Source of the DNA: Promethearchaeota archaeon
Lineage (GTDB): Archaea; Asgardarchaeota; Lokiarchaeia; Helarchaeales; RDOG01
Assembly (NCBI GenBank): GCA_011365055.1
Contig: RDOG01000003.1
Span: 124,001-188,000, forward strand
Reading direction: 5' to 3'
DNA length: 64,000 nt
Shown: positions 8,819 to 17,550 of the stretch, piece after piece
How the letters are laid out: each line of letters opens with the position of its first letter
Numbering within the stretch: position 1 is the stretch's first letter
Translations under genes and position numbers: made by a program
Notes under the pieces: model-generated
What the model was told of the DNA's origin: nothing
The model's input: only the letters and a program-made list of their open reading frames with translations
The model's database searches: none

Positions 8819-10864
8819 ATGAAATTACTTGAACCAATAATGGTTAATAAAGTAGAATTTAGAACTCATACTCTAATGCCTGCCATGCATACCGGAATGG
8901 TAAAAGGCCTTGGTGAAATTACTGACACGTTCACAAATTTTTATTTAGAACGAGCTAAAAGTAATGTTGGCTTGATAATTGTTGGAGGGTGTAGGATCGG
9001 TCCACTTACTGCTCCTTTAAACATGATTGCTTTGGATGAAGACAAATATATTCCTCAATTAGGGGAATTTACTAGCAAGATGCATAAATTTGGTGCACCA
9101 GTTGCAGCGCAATTATATCATGGAGGTGCTTATGTCCATAGTTTTTCCTTGTTGCCCGAAGTAAAGCAAAAAGGTGGGAAAGCGTTAGCTCCTTCAGCTA
9201 TTTATTCGAAATTTACGAAGGAAACTCCTAAAGAAATGACCATTGAAGAGATCAAAACCGCAATAAATGAATTCGCCACAGCCGCACACAGAGCTAAAGA
9301 AGCAGGATTTGATGGGGTAGAGATAATAGGAAGTGCTGGCTATTTAATAAGTCAATTTCTTTCTCCTCTAAAAAATAAAAGAACAGATGAATATGGTGGC
9401 TCTCTTGAGAATAGAATGCGTTTCATGCATGAAGTTGCAAAAGCAGTTCGAGATAAAGTAGGTAAAGATTTCTTAATTATTTACAGAGCTGCTGGAGATG
9501 ATTTCGTTTCTGGGAGTAATACTTATAAAGACGTTGCAGTAATCATGAAATCATTAGCTGAAGGAGGTCAAGTCGATCTCATAAACGTGACAGGAGGATG
9601 GCACGAAACTGGGATTCCACAATTAACGATGGTAGTACCTCGTGCAGGCTATGTTTATCTAGGTGAAAATATCAAGAATGCAGTAGCAGGAACAGGAGTT
9701 CTTGTTTCAATGGCAAATAGAATAAATGATCCATCTCTTGCAGAATCGATTTTACAACAAGAAAAAGTGGATATAATTGTTTTAGGGCGAGCCTTAATTT
9801 CAGATCCAGAATTCTTAATTAAAGCAAGGGAAGGACGAGACCGAGACATAAGAAAATGTCTTGCTTGTAATCAAGGTTGTTTTGATGCGGTTTTCAGTGC
9901 TCAACCAATAACATGTACTGTTAATGCAATGGTCGGATATGAAGAAAAAAGACAAATTACTTCTGCTGAACAAAAGAAAAAAGTTGCAGTTATTGGAGGA
10001 GGTCCTGCAGGATTAGAAGCAGCTAGAGTTTGCCGATTAAGGGGCCATGACGTGACTCTTTATGAAAAAACTGATCGTTTAGGTGGTGCTCTTCATTGGG
10101 CAGCGGCTCCACCTGGAAGGAAAGAATTCTATGACCTAATAAAATGGTATGAACACATGATGCGAAAATTAAACGTTAATGTTGTTTTAAATCAAGATAT
10201 AGACTTGGACGTTCTTCAGGAACAAAAATTTGATGCAGTAATAGCTGCAACAGGTTCAAAACCTATTGAATTAAATATTCCTGGAATGAAAAAGAATGAT
10301 CCTAGGATCGTTCATGCTTACGATATCTTAGAAAATAAAAAACATGCGGGTAAACGCGTGGTAGTAATTGGAGGAAGCGGTGTAGGACTTGATGTTGGAT
10401 TATATCTTGCTGAACAAGGAGGTTTAAACGCAGAACAAGCAATGTTTCTCATGCAATGGCAAGCTTTAAGCCCTGAAGATGCACTTCAATTAAAATTAAG
10501 AACTCGAAAAATCACGGTAATAGAAATGTTACCGAGTCTAGGAAAAGGAATTGGACAAACAACAAGATGGACTATATTGAAAGATTTAGCAATGCATGGA
10601 GTTGAAATGGTTACAAAAACAAAGGCAATTGAAATTACAGAAAAACCCTTTGGCGTTTTAGTGGAAAAAGAAGGAAAACAGGAATTCATAGAAGCTGATA
10701 CAATTGTAATGGCAGTGGGCGTAAAACCAGATAAAGAAACATTTGATAAACTCAAAGCAAATCTTCCTAAAAACATTGAAGTTCTGAAGATTGGAGATGC
10801 AAAAAAAGCTAGAACTGCTTTAGAAGCTGTTGCTGATGGATTTAAAGCTGCTTTAAAAATATAA
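8819..10864 (+). CDS. NADH:flavin oxidoreductase / 2,4-dienoyl-CoA reductase-like protein
   Basis: This 681-residue protein has the FadH-like architecture. An old-yellow-enzyme FMN barrel occupies residues ~1-340, with AAHRAKEAGFDGVEI and the QFLSPLKNKRTDEYGGSLENR block. A 4Fe-4S site with spacing C-x2-C-x3-C-x11-C follows at about 347-367 (CLACNQGC...C). Then come FAD- and NAD(P)-binding Rossmann segments, VAVIGGGPAGLEAARVCRLRG and VVVIGGSGVGLDVG. The family reduces C=C bonds of unsaturated acyl-CoAs or related enones with electrons from NAD(P)H. Together with two acyl-CoA synthetases and a LysR regulator within 9 kb, it suggests degradation of unsaturated acids. AGGTGA is 9-10 bases before the ATG. 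Confidence 0.87.
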   Translation: MKLLEPIMVNKVEFRTHTLMPAMHTGMVKGLGEITDTFTNFYLERAKSNVGLIIVGGCRIGPLTAPLNMIALDEDKYIPQLGEFTSKMHKFGAPVAAQLYHGGAYVHSFSLLPEVKQKGGKALAPSAIYSKFTKETPKEMTIEEIKTAINEFATAAHRAKEAGFDGVEIIGSAGYLISQFLSPLKNKRTDEYGGSLENRMRFMHEVAKAVRDKVGKDFLIIYRAAGDDFVSGSNTYKDVAVIMKSLAEGGQVDLINVTGGWHETGIPQLTMVVPRAGYVYLGENIKNAVAGTGVLVSMANRINDPSLAESILQQEKVDIIVLGRALISDPEFLIKAREGRDRDIRKCLACNQGCFDAVFSAQPITCTVNAMVGYEEKRQITSAEQKKKVAVIGGGPAGLEAARVCRLRGHDVTLYEKTDRLGGALHWAAAPPGRKEFYDLIKWYEHMMRKLNVNVVLNQDIDLDVLQEQKFDAVIAATGSKPIELNIPGMKKNDPRIVHAYDILENKKHAGKRVVVIGGSGVGLDVGLYLAEQGGLNAEQAMFLMQWQALSPEDALQLKLRTRKITVIEMLPSLGKGIGQTTRWTILKDLAMHGVEMVTKTKAIEITEKPFGVLVEKEGKQEFIEADTIVMAVGVKPDKETFDKLKANLPKNIEVLKIGDAKKARTALEAVADGFKAALKI

Positions 10865-10869
10865 TTTAC

Positions 10870-13290
10870 TTATCTCCCCAATTTTTTCTTTTTCCAAGTT
10901 TTATATAACGAATTATTCAACAATTTTCCTATTTTTTCTCCGATTCTTCTACCTAATTCTTGAATTTCTCCTTCTACTAATGCTGAGACGTCTGATTTTC
11001 CTCGGACTTTTAAAATTTCTAACGCTATTTCTTCAGTTATTTCTAATAATCTCGAATATTCTATATCTTTTAATTTCTGAGTTGAAAATTTGTAAAATGA
11101 TGCAACATTTTCTATTACTCCTGCAGTCAATATTATCGCATTTGGGTGTTCTTTACACGTATCTAACACATAATTTCCATCAATACTACAAATCTTTTTA
11201 TCTTTTTTCACTTGTGTATGTAATAGAATAAATTTACTTAATTTTTCTGAATCCTTTTCATTCCAATATAAAGATGTTGGATCTATACCTCCTCCCATCC
11301 TCATCAAACTCATGTTTATTCGTTTTTCAATCCAACTATAAGTGTCTACATCTTGTATGATTTCTTTTTTCTCTTTTTCTTCCTCTTTTTTCCTTTCTTT
11401 TATCTTAACTTCTTTTATTTTCTTTCGCTCAAAATAATCGCGCTCCATGCGCTTCAAGATGTCGTATGCAGTTGCATATGAAATAGGGGGTAAATTCTCA
11501 TATTTGATTGGAATTGGGAGGATACCAGTATAAATCGGTGATTTAGTCGTCGTTAGATCCTTTTTTGATTTATCAAAAGATTCGTTTGCTAATCTTGCAT
11601 AAATTAAACAATTAATATATAATGGATCGTACTTTAAAGATAATTCTTGAATTTCGGATTGTCTTTTCATTATTTTTTCTATAATTAAATCCTCCAATTT
11701 TACCTCAATCCATTTTTCCGTGCTTTTTAAATCAGAAATTCGTTTAAATGCCATTAAAAAAATTTCTTTATCTTTTTTTATTTTCTGATATAATTCTACG
11801 ATTCTAGAATAAAATAACAAGAAATTTTTAAAATTAGAATAAAATAATTCTTTCTCAATCTCAGTTAGGATACTTTGCAAGTTTAAAATTAATCTTAATT
11901 GATTTACACCTTCAAGTTCATAAGGAATTAGAATTTCACTATTTAATTGTTTTTCAATTTCAAGTAATTCTTTAATTCGAGCGCTTGATACTTTAATTTC
12001 TTCTTCAATTTTTCCTTTAATATAATCTATATTAACCGATTGATTTTCATAAAGCTGATAAATGGTTAATCCCGTTATGAATTCGGATTCTCCTCGTGCT
12101 TTATAATTCTGGAAATAAGTTTTTACTTTCATTAGAGCGCCCGTTTCGCTTAACTGAGATAATTCTCTGTCTCCTATATGTAATTCAAATAATTTGTTTT
12201 TAATTGGTTCAACAGGAACTGAGAGTGCTTGACAAAAAGCAGGAACTGAATTTACTTGAAAATTTTTAAGAAAATCCACTACTTCATCAAAAGTCATTGA
12301 TAAGTATTCTGAAAGAAAATTTAGAAATAATTGAGGTCCTTCCAATGCTTGCTTGATTAAACTCGCTTTTATTTTTTCATTTATTTCATTTTCAATTTCA
12401 TCAATTGTTTTTTGTTCATTATAAACATCTTTGACGTAATTTACAATATCTAGTTTTAATTCTATAGCCGCTTTTTTAGCCTGCAATCCCATCTTACTGA
12501 ATGGTAAATTTTCAATTAATTTTTTCAAGATATCTGATTCTATTCTATTTAAAGTGACTTTTTGAGTTTCTAATTGTCTTATGTGACCTTTTAATTCCCA
12601 CATTTTATTTATTTGTTCTTTTAAATAATTAAAGGTTATTAATTCTATGAATTTTTCATCATCCTCATATTCTTTTTTTAATTCTTGCTCTATCTCCAAA
12701 CTAGTTGCTTTTAAATCACTTGCTTTTACTAAAATATCATTTCTTTTTGTATCTGCTAAATCATAAATTCGACCAATAAAATCATAAAAAAATTGTTCCG
12801 AATATTTTCTAAAAAGAGAAATAAGCGTTTTATGAATGAGTTTTTTATTATTATCCTCGTAGATTTGGTCTTTTAGCGGATCTTTACTTTCATTTCTTTC
12901 AATAGTATTATTTAAAATTTCTAAATCTAAATTCAATTGCTTTTCATAAATTTCTAATTCATTAAAAATAAAATTTTGAACAATATCAGTTAATTCAGTT
13001 AATAAATGATCTTTTTGTGTCTTCTCATAGAGTTTTTCTGCATCTAATGTCAACATAGATTCTGATATTTTAGCTAAATCTTGAGTTTTCAAGCCGACAT
13101 AATGATAAAGGTGAATTACACCTGCAGCTATTAAATAATCTTGAATTTTTCCACGATTATTTAATAACTCCTTTATTTTCTCTCTATCAGATTCTCTCTT
13201 TAATCTTGATGTCAATAATTCTGTTGTTATAAAACGCCTAGCTCCTTCAGCTGCAGTGGTGCGCCGTTGAACACCCGAAATTGAATTCAT
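10870..13290 (-). CDS. Large coiled-coil protein of unknown function (806 aa)
   Basis: No known family was recognised. The 806-residue protein is almost entirely charged, heptad-rich helix (Lys/Glu/Ile/Leu), with no signal peptide and no membrane segment. A very charged stretch at about residues 635-660 (KKIKEVKIKERKKEEEKEKK) is followed by a less coiled C-terminal ~150 residues with IDPTSLYWNEKDSEKL, IDGNYVLDTCKEHPNAIILT and a final basic tail. The C-terminal region may be a small globular domain. It is divergent from the 13423-21449 coiled-coil operon across a 132-base gap, and its composition matches those genes. I infer that it belongs to the same system, perhaps as a scaffold. Confidence 0.6.
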   Translation of the reverse strand: MNSISGVQRRTTAAEGARRFITTELLTSRLKRESDREKIKELLNNRGKIQDYLIAAGVIHLYHYVGLKTQDLAKISESMLTLDAEKLYEKTQKDHLLTELTDIVQNFIFNELEIYEKQLNLDLEILNNTIERNESKDPLKDQIYEDNNKKLIHKTLISLFRKYSEQFFYDFIGRIYDLADTKRNDILVKASDLKATSLEIEQELKKEYEDDEKFIELITFNYLKEQINKMWELKGHIRQLETQKVTLNRIESDILKKLIENLPFSKMGLQAKKAAIELKLDIVNYVKDVYNEQKTIDEIENEINEKIKASLIKQALEGPQLFLNFLSEYLSMTFDEVVDFLKNFQVNSVPAFCQALSVPVEPIKNKLFELHIGDRELSQLSETGALMKVKTYFQNYKARGESEFITGLTIYQLYENQSVNIDYIKGKIEEEIKVSSARIKELLEIEKQLNSEILIPYELEGVNQLRLILNLQSILTEIEKELFYSNFKNFLLFYSRIVELYQKIKKDKEIFLMAFKRISDLKSTEKWIEVKLEDLIIEKIMKRQSEIQELSLKYDPLYINCLIYARLANESFDKSKKDLTTTKSPIYTGILPIPIKYENLPPISYATAYDILKRMERDYFERKKIKEVKIKERKKEEEKEKKEIIQDVDTYSWIEKRINMSLMRMGGGIDPTSLYWNEKDSEKLSKFILLHTQVKKDKKICSIDGNYVLDTCKEHPNAIILTAGVIENVASFYKFSTQKLKDIEYSRLLEITEEIALEILKVRGKSDVSALVEGEIQELGRRIGEKIGKLLNNSLYKTWKKKKLGR

Positions 13291-13422
13291 TTTATATCAC
13301 TTTTAAATAATTTAAGAGAAATGATTAATAATAATGAATAAATAATAAATTTTTGCGAATAAAATTTATGTCGAAAGCATATTAAAAATCATATCAATAT
13401 TATTTTAAGGATTAGGATTTTT

Positions 13423-15084
13423 ATGGGTCTCCAAGAAGAAAAAATTCCAGTAGTACCATCCATAATATGGGAACATAATTCCCAACCGGTTAATTCCATG
13501 GATTTAGAAATTGCTTCCTTTTTTGCTTTAACTGAATATTTAAGATTAACACATAAAAAATTAAAAAATTGTGAATATGTCCTATTTGCAAAGACCTTAT
13601 GGCCAATTACACTAGTTCAAAACGGACCTGAAGATTATATTGCAGTAGATGGGTTGAATTTTTATTTATTTCAATTTTCATTAACTTTGAGTCCTACTAC
13701 AATACATTCAAAAATCAGCAGATTATTAAGAGATTCGGGTGTTTATGGATCAGCTGGTGCCGCATCTCTTGAAATTTTCTTAAAGAATCTGACTGAAACT
13801 AATAATCTAATTTTAAATATCGGAAAAGAAGATGAAACAATAAAAGGAATAATTGAGCCAGATGTTATAAGAGGATTAACACCTTTAATAAAATTTCAAG
13901 ATGAACAACCTACATCAAAGCTTGCTATTATTGATTCGAGCTTTTTAACTGATCAAATTCTTGATATATCTGGTAAGTTTCGAAATTTTATCAACCAAAT
14001 TGATGGAAATATCAATAAATGGCGGGAATTGGATGAATTGATCGTATCTATAACTGATCAATGGTTGATTAGCTTAATGAAAGATATTGAGGATCAAAAT
14101 AAAAGATTTGATCTTGAAATTAGAAGAAAAGAAATTGAAGCAAAAGGAAAAATTCCAGATCTACAAGAAAGAAAGACAAAAGAATTCTTTGATTTATCTG
14201 AATGGAACTTAAAAGAACGTAGAACTTTAGCAAAATCATTTGTCGAATCAATGGTTCCACTAATAAGTTATTTTGAGGAAATAAAAGACAGAGTCATAAA
14301 AATTAAACAAGAGGAAGATCCGGAAGAAGTTTCGATTACTTTAAATAAAGAAATTTCACAATTAGAATCCAGAGAAAGGTTAAATGAAATTATTAATACT
14401 GTAAAATCAAATTTAAGTAATAATTCAACAGATTTACAAGGTTTAATTGAAACAGTTAAACAAAAAGAAAGAGAAATTGAAGTTAAATATCAAGAGTTAG
14501 AAAGCAGTGTTGGTAATGATCTTCCTGCATTAAAGGAAAGAAAAGAAACAACAATGAATCAAAAAAATTTAATGCGTTCTGAATTAGAAAATTTAACAAA
14601 TACCATTCGTAATGCAATCACCAATATAATTTCAAATTGTAAGAATGAGCAAAATTATATAAAAAGATGGACAATTCCTGGGAAAGAAGTAAATCTGGTT
14701 ATGCCTATTTTAAAAGTATATGTTCCATTATATTTTGCAGAACTTGAAAACGAAGAAGGGGAAGAAAAGTTTATTATTTCTCCTCCTGTCATTATCCCAA
14801 GAGATTATTCTTTAGTTAATCGCTGGGTTCCATTTGAATTCGTTAGTAGTTCATTTTCTCCCTTAATTAAAGAGAGATTAGAAACAGTTCTAGAAAATAA
14901 TTTCGAATTACGAAGTAAATTTGAATTTAGTTGTGAAAATAAGAATTTATTTCAAATTGAGGAAATGAATAATAGGATTCTTCGAGGATTTGATATGTTA
15001 TTTCGTGATAAATTAATGGATGAACAACATTTAAATGAAATAAAGAAAAATTGGTTAAAATTTAAAGAAAAATTAAATAAATAA
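13423..15084 (+). CDS. Globular-plus-coiled-coil protein, first gene of the coiled-coil operon
   Basis: Unrecognised 553-residue protein. Residues 1-170 look globular (VVPSIIWEHNSQPVNSMDLE, TLWPITLVQNGPEDYIAVDG). About 190-400 is charged helix with coiled-coil character. Residues 400-510 look globular again, with beta-rich PILKVYVPLYFAELENEEGE and IISPPVIIPRDYS. The pattern PVLKVYVPLYF followed by a Pro-rich strand suggests a folded domain capping the coil. No catalytic motif is visible. Start: GGATTTTT ahead of ATG, the same leader style as the gene at 19122. The stop is 14 bases before the next gene. It likely forms a complex with the coiled-coil products that follow. Confidence 0.6.
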   Translation: MGLQEEKIPVVPSIIWEHNSQPVNSMDLEIASFFALTEYLRLTHKKLKNCEYVLFAKTLWPITLVQNGPEDYIAVDGLNFYLFQFSLTLSPTTIHSKISRLLRDSGVYGSAGAASLEIFLKNLTETNNLILNIGKEDETIKGIIEPDVIRGLTPLIKFQDEQPTSKLAIIDSSFLTDQILDISGKFRNFINQIDGNINKWRELDELIVSITDQWLISLMKDIEDQNKRFDLEIRRKEIEAKGKIPDLQERKTKEFFDLSEWNLKERRTLAKSFVESMVPLISYFEEIKDRVIKIKQEEDPEEVSITLNKEISQLESRERLNEIINTVKSNLSNNSTDLQGLIETVKQKEREIEVKYQELESSVGNDLPALKERKETTMNQKNLMRSELENLTNTIRNAITNIISNCKNEQNYIKRWTIPGKEVNLVMPILKVYVPLYFAELENEEGEEKFIISPPVIIPRDYSLVNRWVPFEFVSSSFSPLIKERLETVLENNFELRSKFEFSCENKNLFQIEEMNNRILRGFDMLFRDKLMDEQHLNEIKKNWLKFKEKLNK

Positions 15085-15098
15085 ATAAAAATTTAGAG

Positions 15099-16202
15099 TT
15101 GATATGGTTGCAACCTCAAATAGGTGAGAAAAAAGTAAGTATTGAAGAACAAAAAAAACGGATTTTGGACTTAGAAAGTAATATTATCAATAAATTTAAT
15201 CAATTGACTGAAACCAACAATAATTTATCCGTTACGGAACATCAATTGGAGATTGTACAATCAGATCTTAAGGAAAAAGAAAATATGATTGTAGAATTAA
15301 GAAAGGAAATCGATTCTTATACTAATGAATGCAAGGAATTAAAAGAAGAAAATAAAATAAAAGATTCAAAAATTGAAGAGTTACTTGGAAAGGAAAAAAA
15401 TTTAATGGAAAAAATTAAAGAAAAAACTGAAGAATTTGCTAGAATGAAGGATGAATTTGCTAGAATGAAAGATGAATTCGCTGCTGAGATCGAAAACCAA
15501 TTTAAAGATCAAATGGCTAGACAATCTCGAGTTATTAAAACACAAAAAGAAGAACTAGAAGAAAAGAAAAAATTAATTGATGATTTAAACGAAAAATTGG
15601 AAAAATCCTTGACTTCTGCTGAAAAAGCAGTTGAAAAAATGAAAGATACTCGTGAAGATTTTCAGGGAAAATTAAAAACAAAAGAAGATGTAGTAAAAGG
15701 GAAAGATCAGGAAATTTCATCCTTAAATACGATATTAAAAAATAAAGAAAGTGAAATTGAAAAATTAAAAACAGAAGTTAAAGAATTAAAGAGTCGATCA
15801 AGTGGTTTAATAGTAGGAAGGGAACAGATTATAAGTATCATGAATAATCTATTGGATAAAGCAAGAATGCGAGTTCAAATCGTCGTTCCCTCAATCGAAG
15901 ATTTAAAAGATATCGATTTAATGAAAATAGATAAAAAGACTAATGTAAGAGTTGCAACGTTCATAGATCTTTCAAATGAAGTCCATAAGAACATATTAGA
16001 TAGCTTTAACATGCCAAATATAACATTTCGTAATTTTAAAAAGAAAGATCGTTGGGGTTTAGAACAAGATAGAGAAGGGCTTATATTAGCTGCTGATTCG
16101 GAGAAATCAATGCCCATGGGACTTTTAACATCTGATATTGGGCATATTGAATTATTTTATACCGTTATTAGCGAAAGCTGGATTCAAGGGAGACCTTTAT
16201 AG
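15099..16202 (+). CDS. Long coiled coil with C-terminal PLD/TrmB-effector-like domain
   Basis: Residues 1-240 are an uninterrupted coiled coil, including a near-perfect 8-residue tandem duplication (FARMKDEF repeated). The last ~130 residues are globular: GREQIISIMNNLLDKARMRV, QIVVPSIEDL, VRVATFIDLSNEVHKNI and then WGLEQDREGLILAAD. This resembles the phospholipase-D-like domain found as the effector part of archaeal TrmB regulators. The HKD catalytic motif is not visible, so it is probably a binding and not a hydrolase domain. No DNA-binding helix-turn-helix is present. The start is uncertain: TTG at 15099 has only a weak AGAG site; other in-frame starts (TTG 15108) are possible. Confidence 0.6.
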   Translation: MIWLQPQIGEKKVSIEEQKKRILDLESNIINKFNQLTETNNNLSVTEHQLEIVQSDLKEKENMIVELRKEIDSYTNECKELKEENKIKDSKIEELLGKEKNLMEKIKEKTEEFARMKDEFARMKDEFAAEIENQFKDQMARQSRVIKTQKEELEEKKKLIDDLNEKLEKSLTSAEKAVEKMKDTREDFQGKLKTKEDVVKGKDQEISSLNTILKNKESEIEKLKTEVKELKSRSSGLIVGREQIISIMNNLLDKARMRVQIVVPSIEDLKDIDLMKIDKKTNVRVATFIDLSNEVHKNILDSFNMPNITFRNFKKKDRWGLEQDREGLILAADSEKSMPMGLLTSDIGHIELFYTVISESWIQGRPL

Positions 16203-16300
16203 AAATCTGAATTAGGACTTAAATATTAAGAAGGATAATATAATTAATTTGTGAAATATTTAAAAAGAATGAAATAAATCATTAGAAATAGGTGTATAAA

Positions 16301-16855
16301 TTGCAATCTGGTGGTCCAACTGCACTTTTAAAAGTATTAGCGGGTATTTTGGAAGATGCTGTTCAGTCTCTTCAAAGAATTGAAGTTAAAATTGAAGAAC
16401 ATACAAAAATTTTTAATCAAATATCTAAAAGATTGTCTGATCTTGAATCAAAAATGACCAACAACTTCGATACGATTCGAGATCAAGGATTGCAGAATCT
16501 TGAGGAGAATATAAATTCACAATTTGAATCCCTAGGATTACAAGATTTTGATAAAATGGAATTTAAATTAGATACTTTAATAAACAAATTACAAAAAGGC
16601 ATCCATATTTTATCCGTTCAAGGAATAATTGGGAGAATCGAAAAATTAGTCACCATACCAATGGGTGGTCGTCCATTAAAAACAAAAAGTGAAAGCCCAT
16701 CTCAAGAATCAGAGCAAGGTGAACAAGTCCCTGAATCTCAAGCTACAACAACTCAACAAAAACCTTCATCGTCTCAAGCTCCTCCTCCTGCTGAGGAGGA
16801 AAAAGGAGATAGTCAGCCTCATTTAATAAAACCTTCATCATTTTTTGGTAGTTGA
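16301..16855 (+). CDS. Small coiled-coil protein A1 with Pro-rich linker and KPSSFFG tail
   Basis: About 184 residues. A helical N-terminal half (ILEDAVQSLQRIEVKIEEHT) is followed by a conserved block FDKMEFKLDTLINKLQKGIH, then a low-complexity Ser/Gln/Pro linker and the C-terminal tail HLIKPSSFFGS. The same block and tail occur in the protein at 19122-19547, so the two are paralogues (A1 and B1). It is the first of three small coiled-coil genes (16301-17550). I start it at TTG 16301 because the AGGTG at 16290-16294 is then well spaced; the GTG at 16292 lies inside that site. A flexible linker ending in a short conserved motif suggests a docking peptide. Function unknown. Confidence 0.6.
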   Translation: MQSGGPTALLKVLAGILEDAVQSLQRIEVKIEEHTKIFNQISKRLSDLESKMTNNFDTIRDQGLQNLEENINSQFESLGLQDFDKMEFKLDTLINKLQKGIHILSVQGIIGRIEKLVTIPMGGRPLKTKSESPSQESEQGEQVPESQATTTQQKPSSSQAPPPAEEEKGDSQPHLIKPSSFFGS

Positions 16856-16860
16856 AAACC

Positions 16861-17208
16861 ATGCAAACTAATGATACTGAAATAAAGCAGATGTTTGATG
16901 CAATAATTACCAAGATCGATAGTTTATCTCAACATCTTGAACAATTGAATAAAAATATACGATTTTTAAGCGATACAACAACAACCAATGTGAAAAATTT
17001 GAACCTTAATGTCAATAAGTTCGTAATTGCGCTCGATAATATATTTCATATGAATGATTTCGAGAAAATGGCACAAGAACTTGAACAAACAAATGAAGTT
17101 GTAAAATATGAATTAGATAAAGCGAATGTAGACTCACTCTTATCAAATTTAGCAGAAAAAGTTTTAAAATTAACAAGTATTTTAGAGAAAAATGGTATTA
17201 TAGAATAA
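16861..17208 (+). CDS. Small coiled-coil protein A2
   Basis: About 115 residues, all helical: an N-terminal coil (EIKQMFDAIITKIDSLSQHL) and a second segment NDFEKMAQELEQTNEVV...SNLAEKVLKLTSIL. The second segment aligns with TDFERSRSNLEDVAYEINSI...ESLSGLLEIL in the protein at 19564-19971, so A2 and B2 are paralogues in matching positions. The start could be TTG 16852, overlapping the previous stop, or ATG 16861; the latter has GGTAG nine bases upstream. No motif for catalysis, nucleotide binding or export is seen. Probably one subunit of a hetero-oligomeric coiled-coil assembly. Confidence 0.55.
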   Translation: MQTNDTEIKQMFDAIITKIDSLSQHLEQLNKNIRFLSDTTTTNVKNLNLNVNKFVIALDNIFHMNDFEKMAQELEQTNEVVKYELDKANVDSLLSNLAEKVLKLTSILEKNGIIE

Positions 17209-17223
17209 GGAAGTAGAAGTATT

Positions 17224-17550
17224 ATGGATAGCTCATTATTTCCTTTTATGGCTAAAGCGTTCAACGAGATTTTTAGTAAAATTGATGAATTAACTAAGAA
17301 TATTGGGACATTAAATGATAATTTAATTAAAAATATGGAAGCTTTCAACAATCAAATAGATAATGCAACTAAGGGTATTCAAAGAGTTTTAAATACAATT
17401 GAACAAAATAAATTACTTAAGGATTATGATGCTGCAGAATCTAAAATAAGTAAGTACCTTGATGAATTGAACGAAAGTTCTTATTACATTAACTTTATAT
17501 CGGCATTAAAACGTATTTTAAGCGTCGTTGAAGATATTGAATTTACCTAG
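17224..17550 (+). CDS. Small coiled-coil protein A3
   Basis: This 108-residue all-helical protein begins MDSSLFPFMAKAFNEIFSKI. This lines up with the N-terminus MADSGIPFITSIANDIYDRV of the protein at 19974-20621, so it is the A-copy partner of B3. It lacks the long basic C-terminal extension of B3. Its last 23 bases overlap the radical SAM gene that follows, which implies translational coupling between the cassette and that enzyme. The function is unknown. The gene would be easy to dismiss alone, but the conserved cassette order makes it real. Confidence 0.55.
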   Translation: MDSSLFPFMAKAFNEIFSKIDELTKNIGTLNDNLIKNMEAFNNQIDNATKGIQRVLNTIEQNKLLKDYDAAESKISKYLDELNESSYYINFISALKRILSVVEDIEFT

